Positions 43,935 to 51,717 of a stretch of 55,837 nucleotides of DNA are shown one piece after another. Each line of letters begins with the position of its first letter. Within the stretch, counting starts at the first letter, position 1. The notes below the pieces were generated by a model, which saw only the letters and a program-made list of their open reading frames with translations, had not been told where the DNA came from and ran no database searches. The stretch covers positions 1 to 55,837 of the forward strand of contig CAIKZO010000089.1 of NCBI GenBank assembly GCA_903832005.1, given 5' to 3'. The position numbers were made by a program, and so were the translations under genes. The DNA is from Enhydrobacter aerosaccus (GTDB lineage: Bacteria > Pseudomonadota > Alphaproteobacteria > Reyranellales > Reyranellaceae).

Positions 43935-44489
43935 GTGGCGCGGGATCTCGCCCGTGATTTGGCCAAGGATCCGGGCAAGCTCCGACTGCTGAAGGAGCGG
44001 CCGCGCGACGATGCCGCGATCGAGGAAATGACGGCCGCGGCCTTCGGCCCCGACCGGTTCCACAAGACGGTCTATCGCCTGCGCGAGGACGTGCCGGCGC
44101 TGAAGGATCTCTGCTTCGTCTGCCTCGATGCGAAGAATCGCCTCGTCGCCTCGATCCGCAACTGGCCGATCCTGATCAACGAGACCTGGCCCGCGGTGAT
44201 GCTGGGCCCGCTGTCGATCTCACCCGAACTGCGCGGCCTGGGCTACGGCAAGGCGCTGATGTGGCACTCGATGGCGCAGTCGCGCCTGCAGGGCCACAGC
44301 CGGATCATCCTGGTCGGCGATCCCGAGTACTACAATCAGTTCGGCTTCCGCCGCGACCTTTGCCTCAACATGCAATGGCCCGGCTGGGTCGAGGACCGCC
44401 GCTTCCTCGCGCTCGAGCTGGTCGCCGGCTCGATGATCGGCGTCCACGGCATGATCGGCAAGCCGAAGCCCAAGCGGAAGAAGCGCTAA
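43935..44489 (+). CDS. GNAT-family N-acetyltransferase
   Basis: The 184-residue protein starts with GTG. The acetyl-CoA loop is 'SPELRGLGYGKALMWHSM' (the R/Q-x-x-G-x-G/A pattern), and 'ILVGDPEYYNQFGF' is the following GNAT strand, common to YhbS-like proteins. It lies 4 bases after thyX. Its last 4 bases overlap the convergent mrp gene. The acceptor is unknown. Confidence 0.9.
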   Translation: MARDLARDLAKDPGKLRLLKERPRDDAAIEEMTAAAFGPDRFHKTVYRLREDVPALKDLCFVCLDAKNRLVASIRNWPILINETWPAVMLGPLSISPELRGLGYGKALMWHSMAQSRLQGHSRIILVGDPEYYNQFGFRRDLCLNMQWPGWVEDRRFLALELVAGSMIGVHGMIGKPKPKRKKR

Positions 44490-45652
44490 CGCATCACGAT
44501 CTTTGGTGCCGGACGTCCGCCACGTTGCGGGGCGCTGAGCTGCTTCCATACCCGGCCGGCAATGTTCTTGTAGGCCTGCGCATGCGCGCTCTCGGGTTGC
44601 GACACCACGATGGGATGGCCGCTGTCGGAGGTCGTGCGGATGTCGAGATGGAGCGGGATTTCGCCCAGGAAGGGCACGCCCAGCTTATCGGCTTCCTCGT
44701 GCGCACCGCCGTGGCCGAAGATCTCCGCGCGCTCGCCGCACTTGGGGCAGAGGAAGTAGCTCATGTTCTCGACGATGCCGAGCACCGGCACCGCGACCTT
44801 GCGGAACATCGCGAGGCCCTTGCGCGCGTCAATCAGCGCGATGTCCTGCGGCGTCGAGACGATCACCGCGCCGCTCAGCGCCACGCGTTGCGCCAAAGTG
44901 AGCTGCGCATCGCCGGTGCCGGGCGGCATGTCGACCACAAGCACATCGAGCTCGCCCCACAGCACGTCGCGCAGCATTTGCTCGAGCGCGCTCGACACCA
45001 TCGGGCCGCGCCAGATCATCGGCGTGTCCTCGGCCACGATGTAGCCGATCGACATGGTCTTGAGTCCATAACGCTCGATTGGCTTCAGCATCTTGCCGTC
45101 GGCCGACTCGGGCTTTTCCTTCACGCCCAGCATGCGCGGCATCGAGGGGCCGTAGATGTCGGCATCGAGAAGTCCGGTGCTGATGCCGTTGGCGGCCAAA
45201 CCCAGCGCCAGGTTCACGGCGGTCGTCGATTTGCCGACGCCGCCTTTGCCGGAGGCGACGGCGATGATGTGCTTCACGCCGGGGACGTCGATGCGGCCCT
45301 GGCCGCCTGTGGTTTTGGCGCCGGGCGCGGCAGGCGCGTGGCTATGGCTATGGGCGTGGCCACCAGAAACCCGCACCGTTGGGGAGGGCGGCGGCGGGGC
45401 GGCGCGCTCGGAGGTCATGACGGCGGTGGCCGACAGGACGTCGGGCATCGCCCGGACGGCCTGCTCGCAGGCCTGCCGCAAAGGCTCCAGGGCGGCGCCC
45501 TGGGCGGGGTCGACGTCGAGGGTGACGGCGACGTGGCCAGCGCGGGTGGCGATGCCGCTCACCATGCCGGCAGCGACCACATTCTTGCCCGTCGCGGGAT
45601 CTATGACCGTTTCGAGAACGCGTCGAACGGCTGATTCGGTGATTTCTGCCAC
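44486..45652 (-). CDS. apbC: Mrp/NBP35 family iron-sulfur carrier ATPase (ApbC)
   Basis: The 388-residue protein carries Fe-S clusters to apoproteins. An N-terminal DUF59/MIP18 domain (residues 1-85) precedes a His- and Ser-rich linker. The P-loop is 'ASGKGGVGKSTTAVNLALG' near residue 132, and the C-P-K-C pair ('FLCPKCGERAEIFG') that binds the bridging cluster is near residue 310. Both are complete. It is divergent from hflK across 131 bp that hold an inverted repeat. The neighbouring fumarase is one possible cluster client, though that is inference. Confidence 0.94.
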   Translation of the reverse strand: MAEITESAVRRVLETVIDPATGKNVVAAGMVSGIATRAGHVAVTLDVDPAQGAALEPLRQACEQAVRAMPDVLSATAVMTSERAAPPPPSPTVRVSGGHAHSHSHAPAAPGAKTTGGQGRIDVPGVKHIIAVASGKGGVGKSTTAVNLALGLAANGISTGLLDADIYGPSMPRMLGVKEKPESADGKMLKPIERYGLKTMSIGYIVAEDTPMIWRGPMVSSALEQMLRDVLWGELDVLVVDMPPGTGDAQLTLAQRVALSGAVIVSTPQDIALIDARKGLAMFRKVAVPVLGIVENMSYFLCPKCGERAEIFGHGGAHEEADKLGVPFLGEIPLHLDIRTTSDSGHPIVVSQPESAHAQAYKNIAGRVWKQLSAPQRGGRPAPKIVMR

Positions 45653-45682
45653 GTTTGCTCGCTTCCGCCCCCTGGGTCGCCC

Positions 45683-45738
45683 TCAATCAAGGCAAATGTC
45701 GCTGCTTGATTGAAGATATCCCTGCGGTCACATATATG
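45683..45738 (+). promoter_or_regulatory. Candidate hflK promoter with a 9-bp inverted repeat
   Basis: TCAATCAAG (45683-45691) and CTTGATTGA (45705-45713) are a perfect inverted repeat with 13 bp between. TTGAAG (45710-45715) and TATATG (45733-45738), 17 bp apart, form a promoter-like pair on the plus strand. The repeat touches the -35 and could be an operator shared with the divergent apbC gene. Confidence 0.45.
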
Positions 45739-45783
45739 CAGCCGGGCTTGAAAGCGAAAGTCCCGCGGGCCTCGAGGTGATGG

Positions 45784-46983
45784 ATGGCGTGGAATAACAA
45801 TAGCGGCGGCCCCTGGGGCAGCGGCGGCGGCAATGGAAACGGCGGCGGCAACGGCGGCGGTCCATGGAGCGGCGGCGGTGGCGGCGGCAACAAGGGCGGC
45901 GGCAACAATCCGTTCGGCCGGCGTCCGCCCGACATGGACGACGTCATCCGCAAGGGCCAGGAGCGCCTGAAGAACCTCATTCCCGGCGGCATGGGCTCGG
46001 TCAAGGGCATCGTCCTGGTCGTGCTGGCCGCGATCGCGATCTGGCTTGCGACCGGCTTCTTCCGCGTGCAGCCCAACCAGCAGGCGGTCCTGCTGATCTT
46101 CGGCAAGCCGTTCGGCCTGCCGGCCGAGCAGGGCCTTCACTACAATCTGCCGGGGCCGATCGGCAATGTCGTGGTCGTGAACGTGCAGGACCTGCGCCGC
46201 ACCGTGATCGGCTCGCACAACGCCAGCACCGGCTTTGGCCGGGGCAGCCGTGCCACCTCGACCGAGAACCTGATGCTGACCGGCGACGAGAACATCGTCG
46301 ACATCGAGTTCGCCGTGCTGTGGCAGGTGAAGGACGTGTTCCAGTATGCCTTCGCCGTGCGCAACGGCGAGGAGACGGTCCGCGCCGCGGCCGAGGCCGC
46401 GATGCGTGAGGTGATCGGCCAGGCCAACCTGCAATATGCGTTGGGTGACGGCCGCACCAAGGTCGAGCAGGACACCAAGGACCTGCTGCAGAAAGTGCTC
46501 GACGAATACGGCCTCGGCGTCCGGGTGACCCAGGTCCAGCTGCAGCGCGTCGACCCGCCCCAGGACGTGATCGGCGCCTTCCGCGACGTCCAGGCCGCGC
46601 GCGCCGACAAGGAGCGCAACGTCAACGAGGCCAATACCTACCGCAACCAGGTCCTGCCGCGGGCCAAGGGCGAGGCGTCGTCGATCATCCAGCGCGGCGA
46701 GGCCTACAAGGCGCAGACCGTGGCTCGCGCCAAAGGTGACGCCCAGCGCTTCGACCAGGTCTACGAACAGTATGCCAAGGCCAAGGACATCACCGCTGAG
46801 CGCCTCTACATCGAGACGATGGAAGACGTGCTGCGCAACGCGAGCAAGGTCATGATCGACAAGAACGGTGGCTCGGGCGTGGTGCCCTACCTGCCACTGC
46901 CCGAACTGAAGCCCGGCGCGCGAACCGTGCCGCCGCCGCCGGCCGCGCCGGTGCTTTCGACCCCGACGGGAGCCACGCGATGA
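45784..46983 (+). CDS. hflK: FtsH protease activity modulator HflK
   Basis: This 399-residue inner-membrane protein forms the HflKC cage around FtsH. The first 50 residues are Gly- and Asn-rich, as in other HflK proteins, then a membrane helix lies at about residues 77-97 ('GIVLVVLAAIAIWLATGFF') and an SPFH/Band 7 domain follows to about residue 340. 'DDIEFAVLWQVKD'-like and 'QLQRVDPP' blocks fit the family. The C-terminus is Pro-rich. It overlaps hflC by 4 bases. Confidence 0.95.
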   Translation: MAWNNNSGGPWGSGGGNGNGGGNGGGPWSGGGGGGNKGGGNNPFGRRPPDMDDVIRKGQERLKNLIPGGMGSVKGIVLVVLAAIAIWLATGFFRVQPNQQAVLLIFGKPFGLPAEQGLHYNLPGPIGNVVVVNVQDLRRTVIGSHNASTGFGRGSRATSTENLMLTGDENIVDIEFAVLWQVKDVFQYAFAVRNGEETVRAAAEAAMREVIGQANLQYALGDGRTKVEQDTKDLLQKVLDEYGLGVRVTQVQLQRVDPPQDVIGAFRDVQAARADKERNVNEANTYRNQVLPRAKGEASSIIQRGEAYKAQTVARAKGDAQRFDQVYEQYAKAKDITAERLYIETMEDVLRNASKVMIDKNGGSGVVPYLPLPELKPGARTVPPPPAAPVLSTPTGATR

Positions 46984-47867
46984 GCAACCGTTCGATCATT
47001 GGGCTGGTTGGCCTCGCCATCCTGGCCTTCCTGCTGTCCCAGACTTTCTACACCGTCGATCCCACCAAGCAGGTGCTGGTCCGCCAGTTCGGTGCGCTGG
47101 TGGGCAATCCCAAGACCGAGCCCGGGCTCTACGCCAAGATCCCGCTGGTCCAGGACATCGTGAAGATCGACCGCCGGCTGCTCGACTATGAAGCGGCCGA
47201 GTTCGAGATCATCGCCGGCGACCAGAAGCGCATGGTGGTGGATGCCTATGCCCGCTTCCGCATCGTCAACGCCCGCCAGTTCGTCGAGACCGTGCCGGGC
47301 GGCGAGCCTGCCTTGCAGGGCATCCTGGACTCGCTGATCAACTCGGAGATTCGTGGCGTGCTGAGCGGCGTTCCGCTGCATGCCGTGCTGACCGAGCAGC
47401 GTGCCACCCTGATGGAGGACATCACCAAGCGGGTGAACGCCAAGACCAAGGACCAGGGGGTCGAGGTGGTCGATGTCCGCATCAAGCGGGCCGATCTGCC
47501 GCAGGCCAACTCCCAGTCGGTGTACAATCGTATGAAGACCGACCGCGAGCGGGAAGCCGGTCAGCTCCGCGCCGAGGGCGACGAGGAGAACCAGCGCATC
47601 AAGGCCACCGCCGATCGCGAAGTCGCGGTGATCAAGGCCGACGCCGGCCTGACCGCCCAGATCACCATGGGCCAAGCCGATGCCGAGGCGACGCGGGTCT
47701 ATGCCGAGGCGTTCAGCCGCGACAAGGATTTCTATTCCTTCTGGCGCAGCCTCGAGGCCTACAAGCAGGCCTTCGGCTCCGGCGGTTCGACGATGGTGCT
47801 GAGCCCGGACAGCGACTTCTTCAAGTATTTCTCGAAGCCCACGAGTGCGGCGTCGGAAAAGAAATAA
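46980..47867 (+). CDS. hflC: FtsH protease activity modulator HflC
   Basis: This 295-residue partner of HflK has one N-terminal membrane helix (residues 5-23) and an SPFH domain ('QFGALVGNPKTEPGLYAKIPLVQDI' and 'DVRIKRADLPQANSQSVYNRM', in parts). The ATG overlaps the hflK stop by 4 bases. A 13-bp repeat with extra stop codons and a strong terminator follow. The Deg protease gene comes next, so membrane protein quality control genes are grouped here. Confidence 0.95.
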   Translation: MSNRSIIGLVGLAILAFLLSQTFYTVDPTKQVLVRQFGALVGNPKTEPGLYAKIPLVQDIVKIDRRLLDYEAAEFEIIAGDQKRMVVDAYARFRIVNARQFVETVPGGEPALQGILDSLINSEIRGVLSGVPLHAVLTEQRATLMEDITKRVNAKTKDQGVEVVDVRIKRADLPQANSQSVYNRMKTDREREAGQLRAEGDEENQRIKATADREVAVIKADAGLTAQITMGQADAEATRVYAEAFSRDKDFYSFWRSLEAYKQAFGSGGSTMVLSPDSDFFKYFSKPTSAASEKK

Positions 47868-47896
47868 GCCCAAGAATTAAGCCCGAGAATTAAGCC
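47862..47896 (+). repeat. 13-bp tandem repeat carrying TAA, about 2.7 copies
   Basis: AAATAAGCCCAAG (47862-47874), AATTAAGCCCGAG (47875-47887) and AATTAAGCC (47888-47896) follow each other. The first copy holds the hflC stop. With a 13-bp period, the three TAA fall in three different frames. Confidence 0.65.
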
Positions 47897-47920
47897 TTCT
47901 TGCGGCACGCAAAAATCTGG

Positions 47921-47962
47921 ACCGGCGATGTGGCAGTCCTGCCACGTCGCCGGTTCTTTTTT
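47921..47962 (+). terminator. Rho-independent terminator after hflC
   Basis: ACCGGCGATGTGGCA (47921-47935) pairs with TGCCACGTCGCCGGT (47940-47954), 15 bp with one G-U pair and a GTCC loop, then TCTTTTTT. No gene is seen between here and the protease start at 48108. Confidence 0.9.
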
Positions 47963-48107
47963 GGCCAATCGCTCGAATCGCTGAAATATCCGGCAAGATA
48001 ACGGCCTCTTTATTTGCGCCACAATCCGTCGGCATGTAGACAGACATAGAACACGCGGCGCCGGCCGAATCCTCTCACACTGGCCTTGAGCGCCGTTGGA
48101 GGTCGCC

Positions 48108-49613
48108 GTGATTTTCGGGGAATTTTCCGGATTTTCGAAGAGGGCCGCTCTCACGGCCGTGACGGTTCTTGGCCTGGCATTGGCCCAGCCGACCCTGGTG
48201 GCGCCGGCCGAGGCGCGCGACGCGCCCGAGAGCTTCGCCGACCTGGTCGACAAGCTGATGCCGACGGTGGTGAACATCACCACGACCCAGAACATCCCGC
48301 AGCAGGGCCAGCGCCTGCGCGACATGCCGCAGCTTCCGCCGGGCTCGCCCTTCGAGGAGCTGTTCAAGGAATTCTTCGACAAGAAGAACGGCGAGCAGCA
48401 GTCGCGCCGCGGCACCTCGCTCGGCTCGGGCTTCATCATCGACGGCGAAGGCTATGTCGTCACCAACAACCACGTGATCCAGGGCGCCGAGGACATCACC
48501 GTCATCCTGCGCGACGACACCCAGCTCAAGGCCAAGCTGATCGGCTCCGACGCCCGCGTCGATCTCGCCGTGCTCAAGGTCGAGCCGCCGAACAAGAAGC
48601 CGCTGCCGGCCATCAAGTTCGGCGACAGTGACAAGACCCGTGTCGGCGACTGGGTGGTGGCGATCGGCAATCCGTTCGGCCTCGGCCATTCGGTGACCGC
48701 CGGAATCATCTCGGCGCGCGGCCGCTCGCTCAGCAACGAATCGCTCGACGACTACCTGCAGACCGACGCCGCCATCAACAAGGGCAACTCGGGCGGTCCG
48801 CTGTTCAACACCGACGGCGAGGTGATCGGCGTCAACACCGCGATCTATTCGCCGTCCGGCACCAATGCGGGCCTGGCCTTCTCGATCCCGTCCAACATCG
48901 TCAAGCAGGCGGCCGACCAGTTGCGTGAGTTCGGCAAGATCCGCCGCGGCTGGATCGGTGTGAGCTACCAGAGCGTGACCGACGATATCGCCGATTCCTT
49001 CGGCCTCGACCACGCGCGTGGCGTGCTGGTGGCCAACGTCGTGGCCGACGGTCCGGCCGGCAAGGCGGGGCTGAAGCGCAACGACATCATCCTGTCCTTC
49101 GCGGGCCAGGACGTGCCCGACCTGCGCCGCTTCCCGCGTCTCGTCGCCAACGCCCGCGTCGGCAACACCATCGACATCACCGTGTGGCGCGGCGGCAAGG
49201 AAGTGCCGCTCAAGATGAAGATCGGCGAGCAGGAAGAGGCCGAGAAGCAGAACGCCTCGGCCCAGGGCGCCGCTCCCAAGAAGGCGCCGGACGCAGACCA
49301 GGCCCTGACCTCGACCATTGAGCAGCTCGGCCTGACCCTGCAGAAGATCAGCGATCAGCTGCGCGAGAAGTACGGCCTGTCCGACAGCGCCAAGGGCGTC
49401 GTCGTCACCAAGGTGGCCGCCGACAGCCCCGCCGCCGAGAAGCAGCTGCAGGCCGGCGACCTCATCCTCGAGGTCGACCAGAAGCCGGTCACGACCCCGC
49501 AGGAAGTGACCGAGATCGTGGCCAAGCTGCAGGCCCAGAAAAAGCGCTCGGTGCTTCTGTTCGTCGAACGTCAGGGCGACCCGAGGTTCGCGGCGCTGCG
49601 ACTGACGAAGTAG
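48108..49613 (+). CDS. degP: Do/DegP-family periplasmic serine protease
   Basis: This 501-residue protease or chaperone acts on misfolded envelope proteins. I chose GTG 48108, 5 bases after GGAGG; the TTG at 48096 overlaps that ribosome site. A signal peptide ends near 'APAEA'. The triad is H122, D152 and S228 (GNSGGPLF). Two PDZ domains follow (about residues 260-350 and 390-490). Between the first PDZ and the second is an Ala-, Lys- and Gln-rich linker. The length and Q-linker 'QQGQRLRDMPQLPPG' loop fit DegP/MucD rather than DegS. Confidence 0.94.
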   Translation: MIFGEFSGFSKRAALTAVTVLGLALAQPTLVAPAEARDAPESFADLVDKLMPTVVNITTTQNIPQQGQRLRDMPQLPPGSPFEELFKEFFDKKNGEQQSRRGTSLGSGFIIDGEGYVVTNNHVIQGAEDITVILRDDTQLKAKLIGSDARVDLAVLKVEPPNKKPLPAIKFGDSDKTRVGDWVVAIGNPFGLGHSVTAGIISARGRSLSNESLDDYLQTDAAINKGNSGGPLFNTDGEVIGVNTAIYSPSGTNAGLAFSIPSNIVKQAADQLREFGKIRRGWIGVSYQSVTDDIADSFGLDHARGVLVANVVADGPAGKAGLKRNDIILSFAGQDVPDLRRFPRLVANARVGNTIDITVWRGGKEVPLKMKIGEQEEAEKQNASAQGAAPKKAPDADQALTSTIEQLGLTLQKISDQLREKYGLSDSAKGVVVTKVAADSPAAEKQLQAGDLILEVDQKPVTTPQEVTEIVAKLQAQKKRSVLLFVERQGDPRFAALRLTK

Positions 49614-49623
49614 TTTTCATTTG

Positions 49624-49651
49624 GGACCGCGGGCCTCCCGGCCCGCCGTCC
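49624..49651. terminator. GC-rich hairpin after the protease gene
   Basis: GCGGGCC (49629-49635) and GGCCCGC (49640-49646) around TCCC, extended by GGAC/GTCC past a C-C mismatch. It lies 10 bp past the stop. There is no T-run. Confidence 0.5.
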
Positions 49652-49661
49652 TAGAAGACTC

Positions 49662-49780
49662 AGTAACGACCATAAGTCGGGATTTTTCGCGACTGCGCGT
49701 AGACTCCCGTGCATGTCGCCAGCACGGAAAAATCCCGTCTCCCTTAAATCTTGCTTATTTAAAGCGTTACTTTTCGTAAC
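49662..49780. repeat. Nested inverted repeats, AT-rich, unassigned
   Basis: The outer pair AGTAACG (49662-49668) and CGTTACT (49765-49771) frames ATAAG/CTTAT (49672-49676, 49754-49758) and an 11-bp perfect pair CGGGATTTTTC (49678-49688) and GAAAAATCCCG (49727-49737). CCGTGC/GCACGG (49707-49727) and GTTAC/GTAAC (49766-49780) are also present. This could be an untranslated RNA, a repeat-element relic or a bidirectional terminator. It fills the gap between the protease and the MDR gene. Confidence 0.45.
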
Positions 49781-49783
49781 TGC

Positions 49784-50788
49784 TCACCCGATCTTCACGA
49801 TCAGCTTGCCGAAATTCTCGCCCTTCAGCAGGCCCATGAACGCGGCGGGGGCCCTGGCGAGGCCGTCGACGATCGTCTCGCGGCTCTTGAGCTTGCCGGA
49901 CTTCAGCAGGCCGCCGACCTCGGCCACGAAGTCGGGGAGCATCGCGTTGTGATCGGAAACGATGAAGCCCTGGATCGTGAGGCGGCGCTGCACGATCGCG
50001 AACATCTTGGGCGGGCCGGCGAGCGGCTCGGCGTCCTGATATTCCGAGATCGCGCCGCAGAAGGCGATGCGGCCGAAGTTGTTCATGCGCGCGAAGGCGG
50101 CGTGGAAGATCTTGCCGCCGACATTCTCGAAGTTGCTGTCGATGCCCTTGGGGCAGAGCTTGTCGAGCACCGCGCCATAGTCGCGCTCGGTGCGGTGGTT
50201 GAAGCAGGCGTCGTAGCCCGCCTCGCGTACGGCCCACTGGCACTTCTGCTCGTCGCCGGCGCAGCCGACCACGTGCGCGCCCGCCAGCTTCGCGAGCTGG
50301 CCCGCGACCTGGCCGACGGCGCCGGTGGCAGCGGAGACGAACGCGGTCTCGCCGGCCTTGGGCTTGCAGATGTGCTTCATGCCGTACCAGGCGGTGAAAG
50401 AGGGCATGCCCAGCACGCCGAGATTGGCGGCCAGCGGGGCGGCCGTCGGATCGATCTTGCGCAGGCCCTTGCCGTCATGGACCGTGTGCGTCGCCCAGTT
50501 CAGCAGGCCGATTACCGTGTCGCCCTTGGCGAATTTCGGATTGCTCGACTCGACCACCTCGCCGACCGAGCCGCCGGTCAGCGGCCGGTCGATCTCGAAC
50601 GGCGGCACGTACGAGCGCAGCTCGCTCATGCGCGGCCGCATGTAGGGATCGAGCGAGAGGTAGTGCGAGACGATCAGCAGCTCGCCGTCGTTCAGTGCCG
50701 GCAGCGTGGCCTTTTCCTCGCGAAAGCAGTCGGGCGTGACGTCGCCCACCGGGCGCTTGGCGAGGACGATCTGGGTGACGTCGGTCAT
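49784..50788 (-). CDS. NADP-dependent medium-chain oxidoreductase (CurA/leukotriene B4 dehydrogenase type)
   Basis: The 334-residue enzyme is a zinc-free MDR protein that reduces double bonds of alpha,beta-unsaturated carbonyls. 'SLDPYMRPRMSELRSY' and 'LGVLGMPSFTAWYGM' are the family blocks, and 'VSAATGAVGQVAGQLAKLAGAHVVG' (in parts) is the NADP Rossmann turn (AATGAVG). The Arg or Lys for the phosphate is after strand two. The gene follows serB on the same strand with 6 bp between and is probably cotranscribed with it. Confidence 0.93.
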   Translation of the reverse strand: MTDVTQIVLAKRPVGDVTPDCFREEKATLPALNDGELLIVSHYLSLDPYMRPRMSELRSYVPPFEIDRPLTGGSVGEVVESSNPKFAKGDTVIGLLNWATHTVHDGKGLRKIDPTAAPLAANLGVLGMPSFTAWYGMKHICKPKAGETAFVSAATGAVGQVAGQLAKLAGAHVVGCAGDEQKCQWAVREAGYDACFNHRTERDYGAVLDKLCPKGIDSNFENVGGKIFHAAFARMNNFGRIAFCGAISEYQDAEPLAGPPKMFAIVQRRLTIQGFIVSDHNAMLPDFVAEVGGLLKSGKLKSRETIVDGLARAPAAFMGLLKGENFGKLIVKIG

Positions 50789-50794
50789 GGGAAA

Positions 50795-51667
50795 TTACCT
50801 TTCGATGAAGTCGCTGTGGCGATAGCCCTGCAGATAAAGCAGCGCGGTCAGGTCTCCGTGGCGGATGCGGGCGGGAACCTGCGCGGCCACGATCGGCTTG
50901 GCATGGAAGGCGACACCGAGGCCCGCGGCCTGCAGCATCGGCAGGTCGTTGGCGCCGTCGCCCACGGTGATTGCGTCGGCGGGCGTGAGGCCGTGCTCGT
51001 CGCACAGGCGCTTCAAGGTCGAGAGCTTGGCTTCCTTGCCGAGGATGGGCATTCCGACCGTGCCGGCCAGTGCCGTGCCGTCGACATTCAGCGTGTTGGC
51101 CGCGTCGAAGTCGAAGCCCAACTTCTCGCGCACCATCTTCGTGAAGTAGGTGAAGCCGCCCGACACGAGCGCGCAATAGGCGCCGTGCTTCTTCATCGTG
51201 GCGACCAGGGGGGCGCCGCCGGGCATGTACTCGATGCGCCGCGCCGCCTCGTCGAGGGTCGAGACCGGCAGTCCTTTCAGCAATTCGACCCGGGCGTTCA
51301 ACGCTGCCTCGAAATCGATCTCGCCGTTCATGGCGCGGGCGGTGATGCCGGCAATCTTTTCGCGGAGGTTGAGATAGTCCGCGAGCTCGTCGAGCATCTC
51401 GTTCTCGATCATGGTCGATTCCATGTCGGCGACGAGCAGGCGCTTCTTCCGGTTGGCGGCGGGCACGGTGACGGCGTCGAGGCCGGTCATGCCCACTTCC
51501 ATCGGCGCGCCGTCAAAGGGAACGTCGCAGGCAATGCCGGGCGCCAGCCAGTCGGGCGTGCCCACCGTGCAGCCGGTGCTGCGCAATACCTCGACGATGG
51601 ACTGCACCGTGTTGCCGTCGAGCGTCGGGCGGGCGGGGTTGGACAGAAGGACAAGAATGTTTTTCAC
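50795..51667 (-). CDS. serB: Phosphoserine phosphatase SerB
   Basis: This 290-residue enzyme makes serine from phosphoserine. The HAD core spans about residues 75-280, after an ACT-like N-terminal region. The first motif reads 'LLVADMESTMIENEMLDELA': the nucleophile Asp is kept, but the usual second Asp (DxD) is Glu. The last motif 'AITVGDGANDLPML' is perfect, and 'PMILGKEAKL'-like 'PILGKEAKLSTLKRL' carries the Lys. So only the acid-base residue is changed, as known for the ThrH-type phosphatase. It is divergent from miaA across 50 bp. Confidence 0.93.
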   Translation of the reverse strand: MKNILVLLSNPARPTLDGNTVQSIVEVLRSTGCTVGTPDWLAPGIACDVPFDGAPMEVGMTGLDAVTVPAANRKKRLLVADMESTMIENEMLDELADYLNLREKIAGITARAMNGEIDFEAALNARVELLKGLPVSTLDEAARRIEYMPGGAPLVATMKKHGAYCALVSGGFTYFTKMVREKLGFDFDAANTLNVDGTALAGTVGMPILGKEAKLSTLKRLCDEHGLTPADAITVGDGANDLPMLQAAGLGVAFHAKPIVAAQVPARIRHGDLTALLYLQGYRHSDFIER

Positions 51668-51717
51668 GTCCCGGCTCTAGCGGCGGGGCCGCTTATTTGC
51701 AATGAGCCGGTCCAATC

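Noticed and set aside
45790..45915. A GGC-rich DNA repeat at the start of hflK.
   Set aside because: It encodes the Gly- and Asn-rich N-terminus normal for HflK proteins and needs no separate explanation.
48096..48107. TTG start for the Deg protease.
   Set aside because: The TTG is part of the TTGGAGG ribosome site; GTG 48108 has proper spacing.
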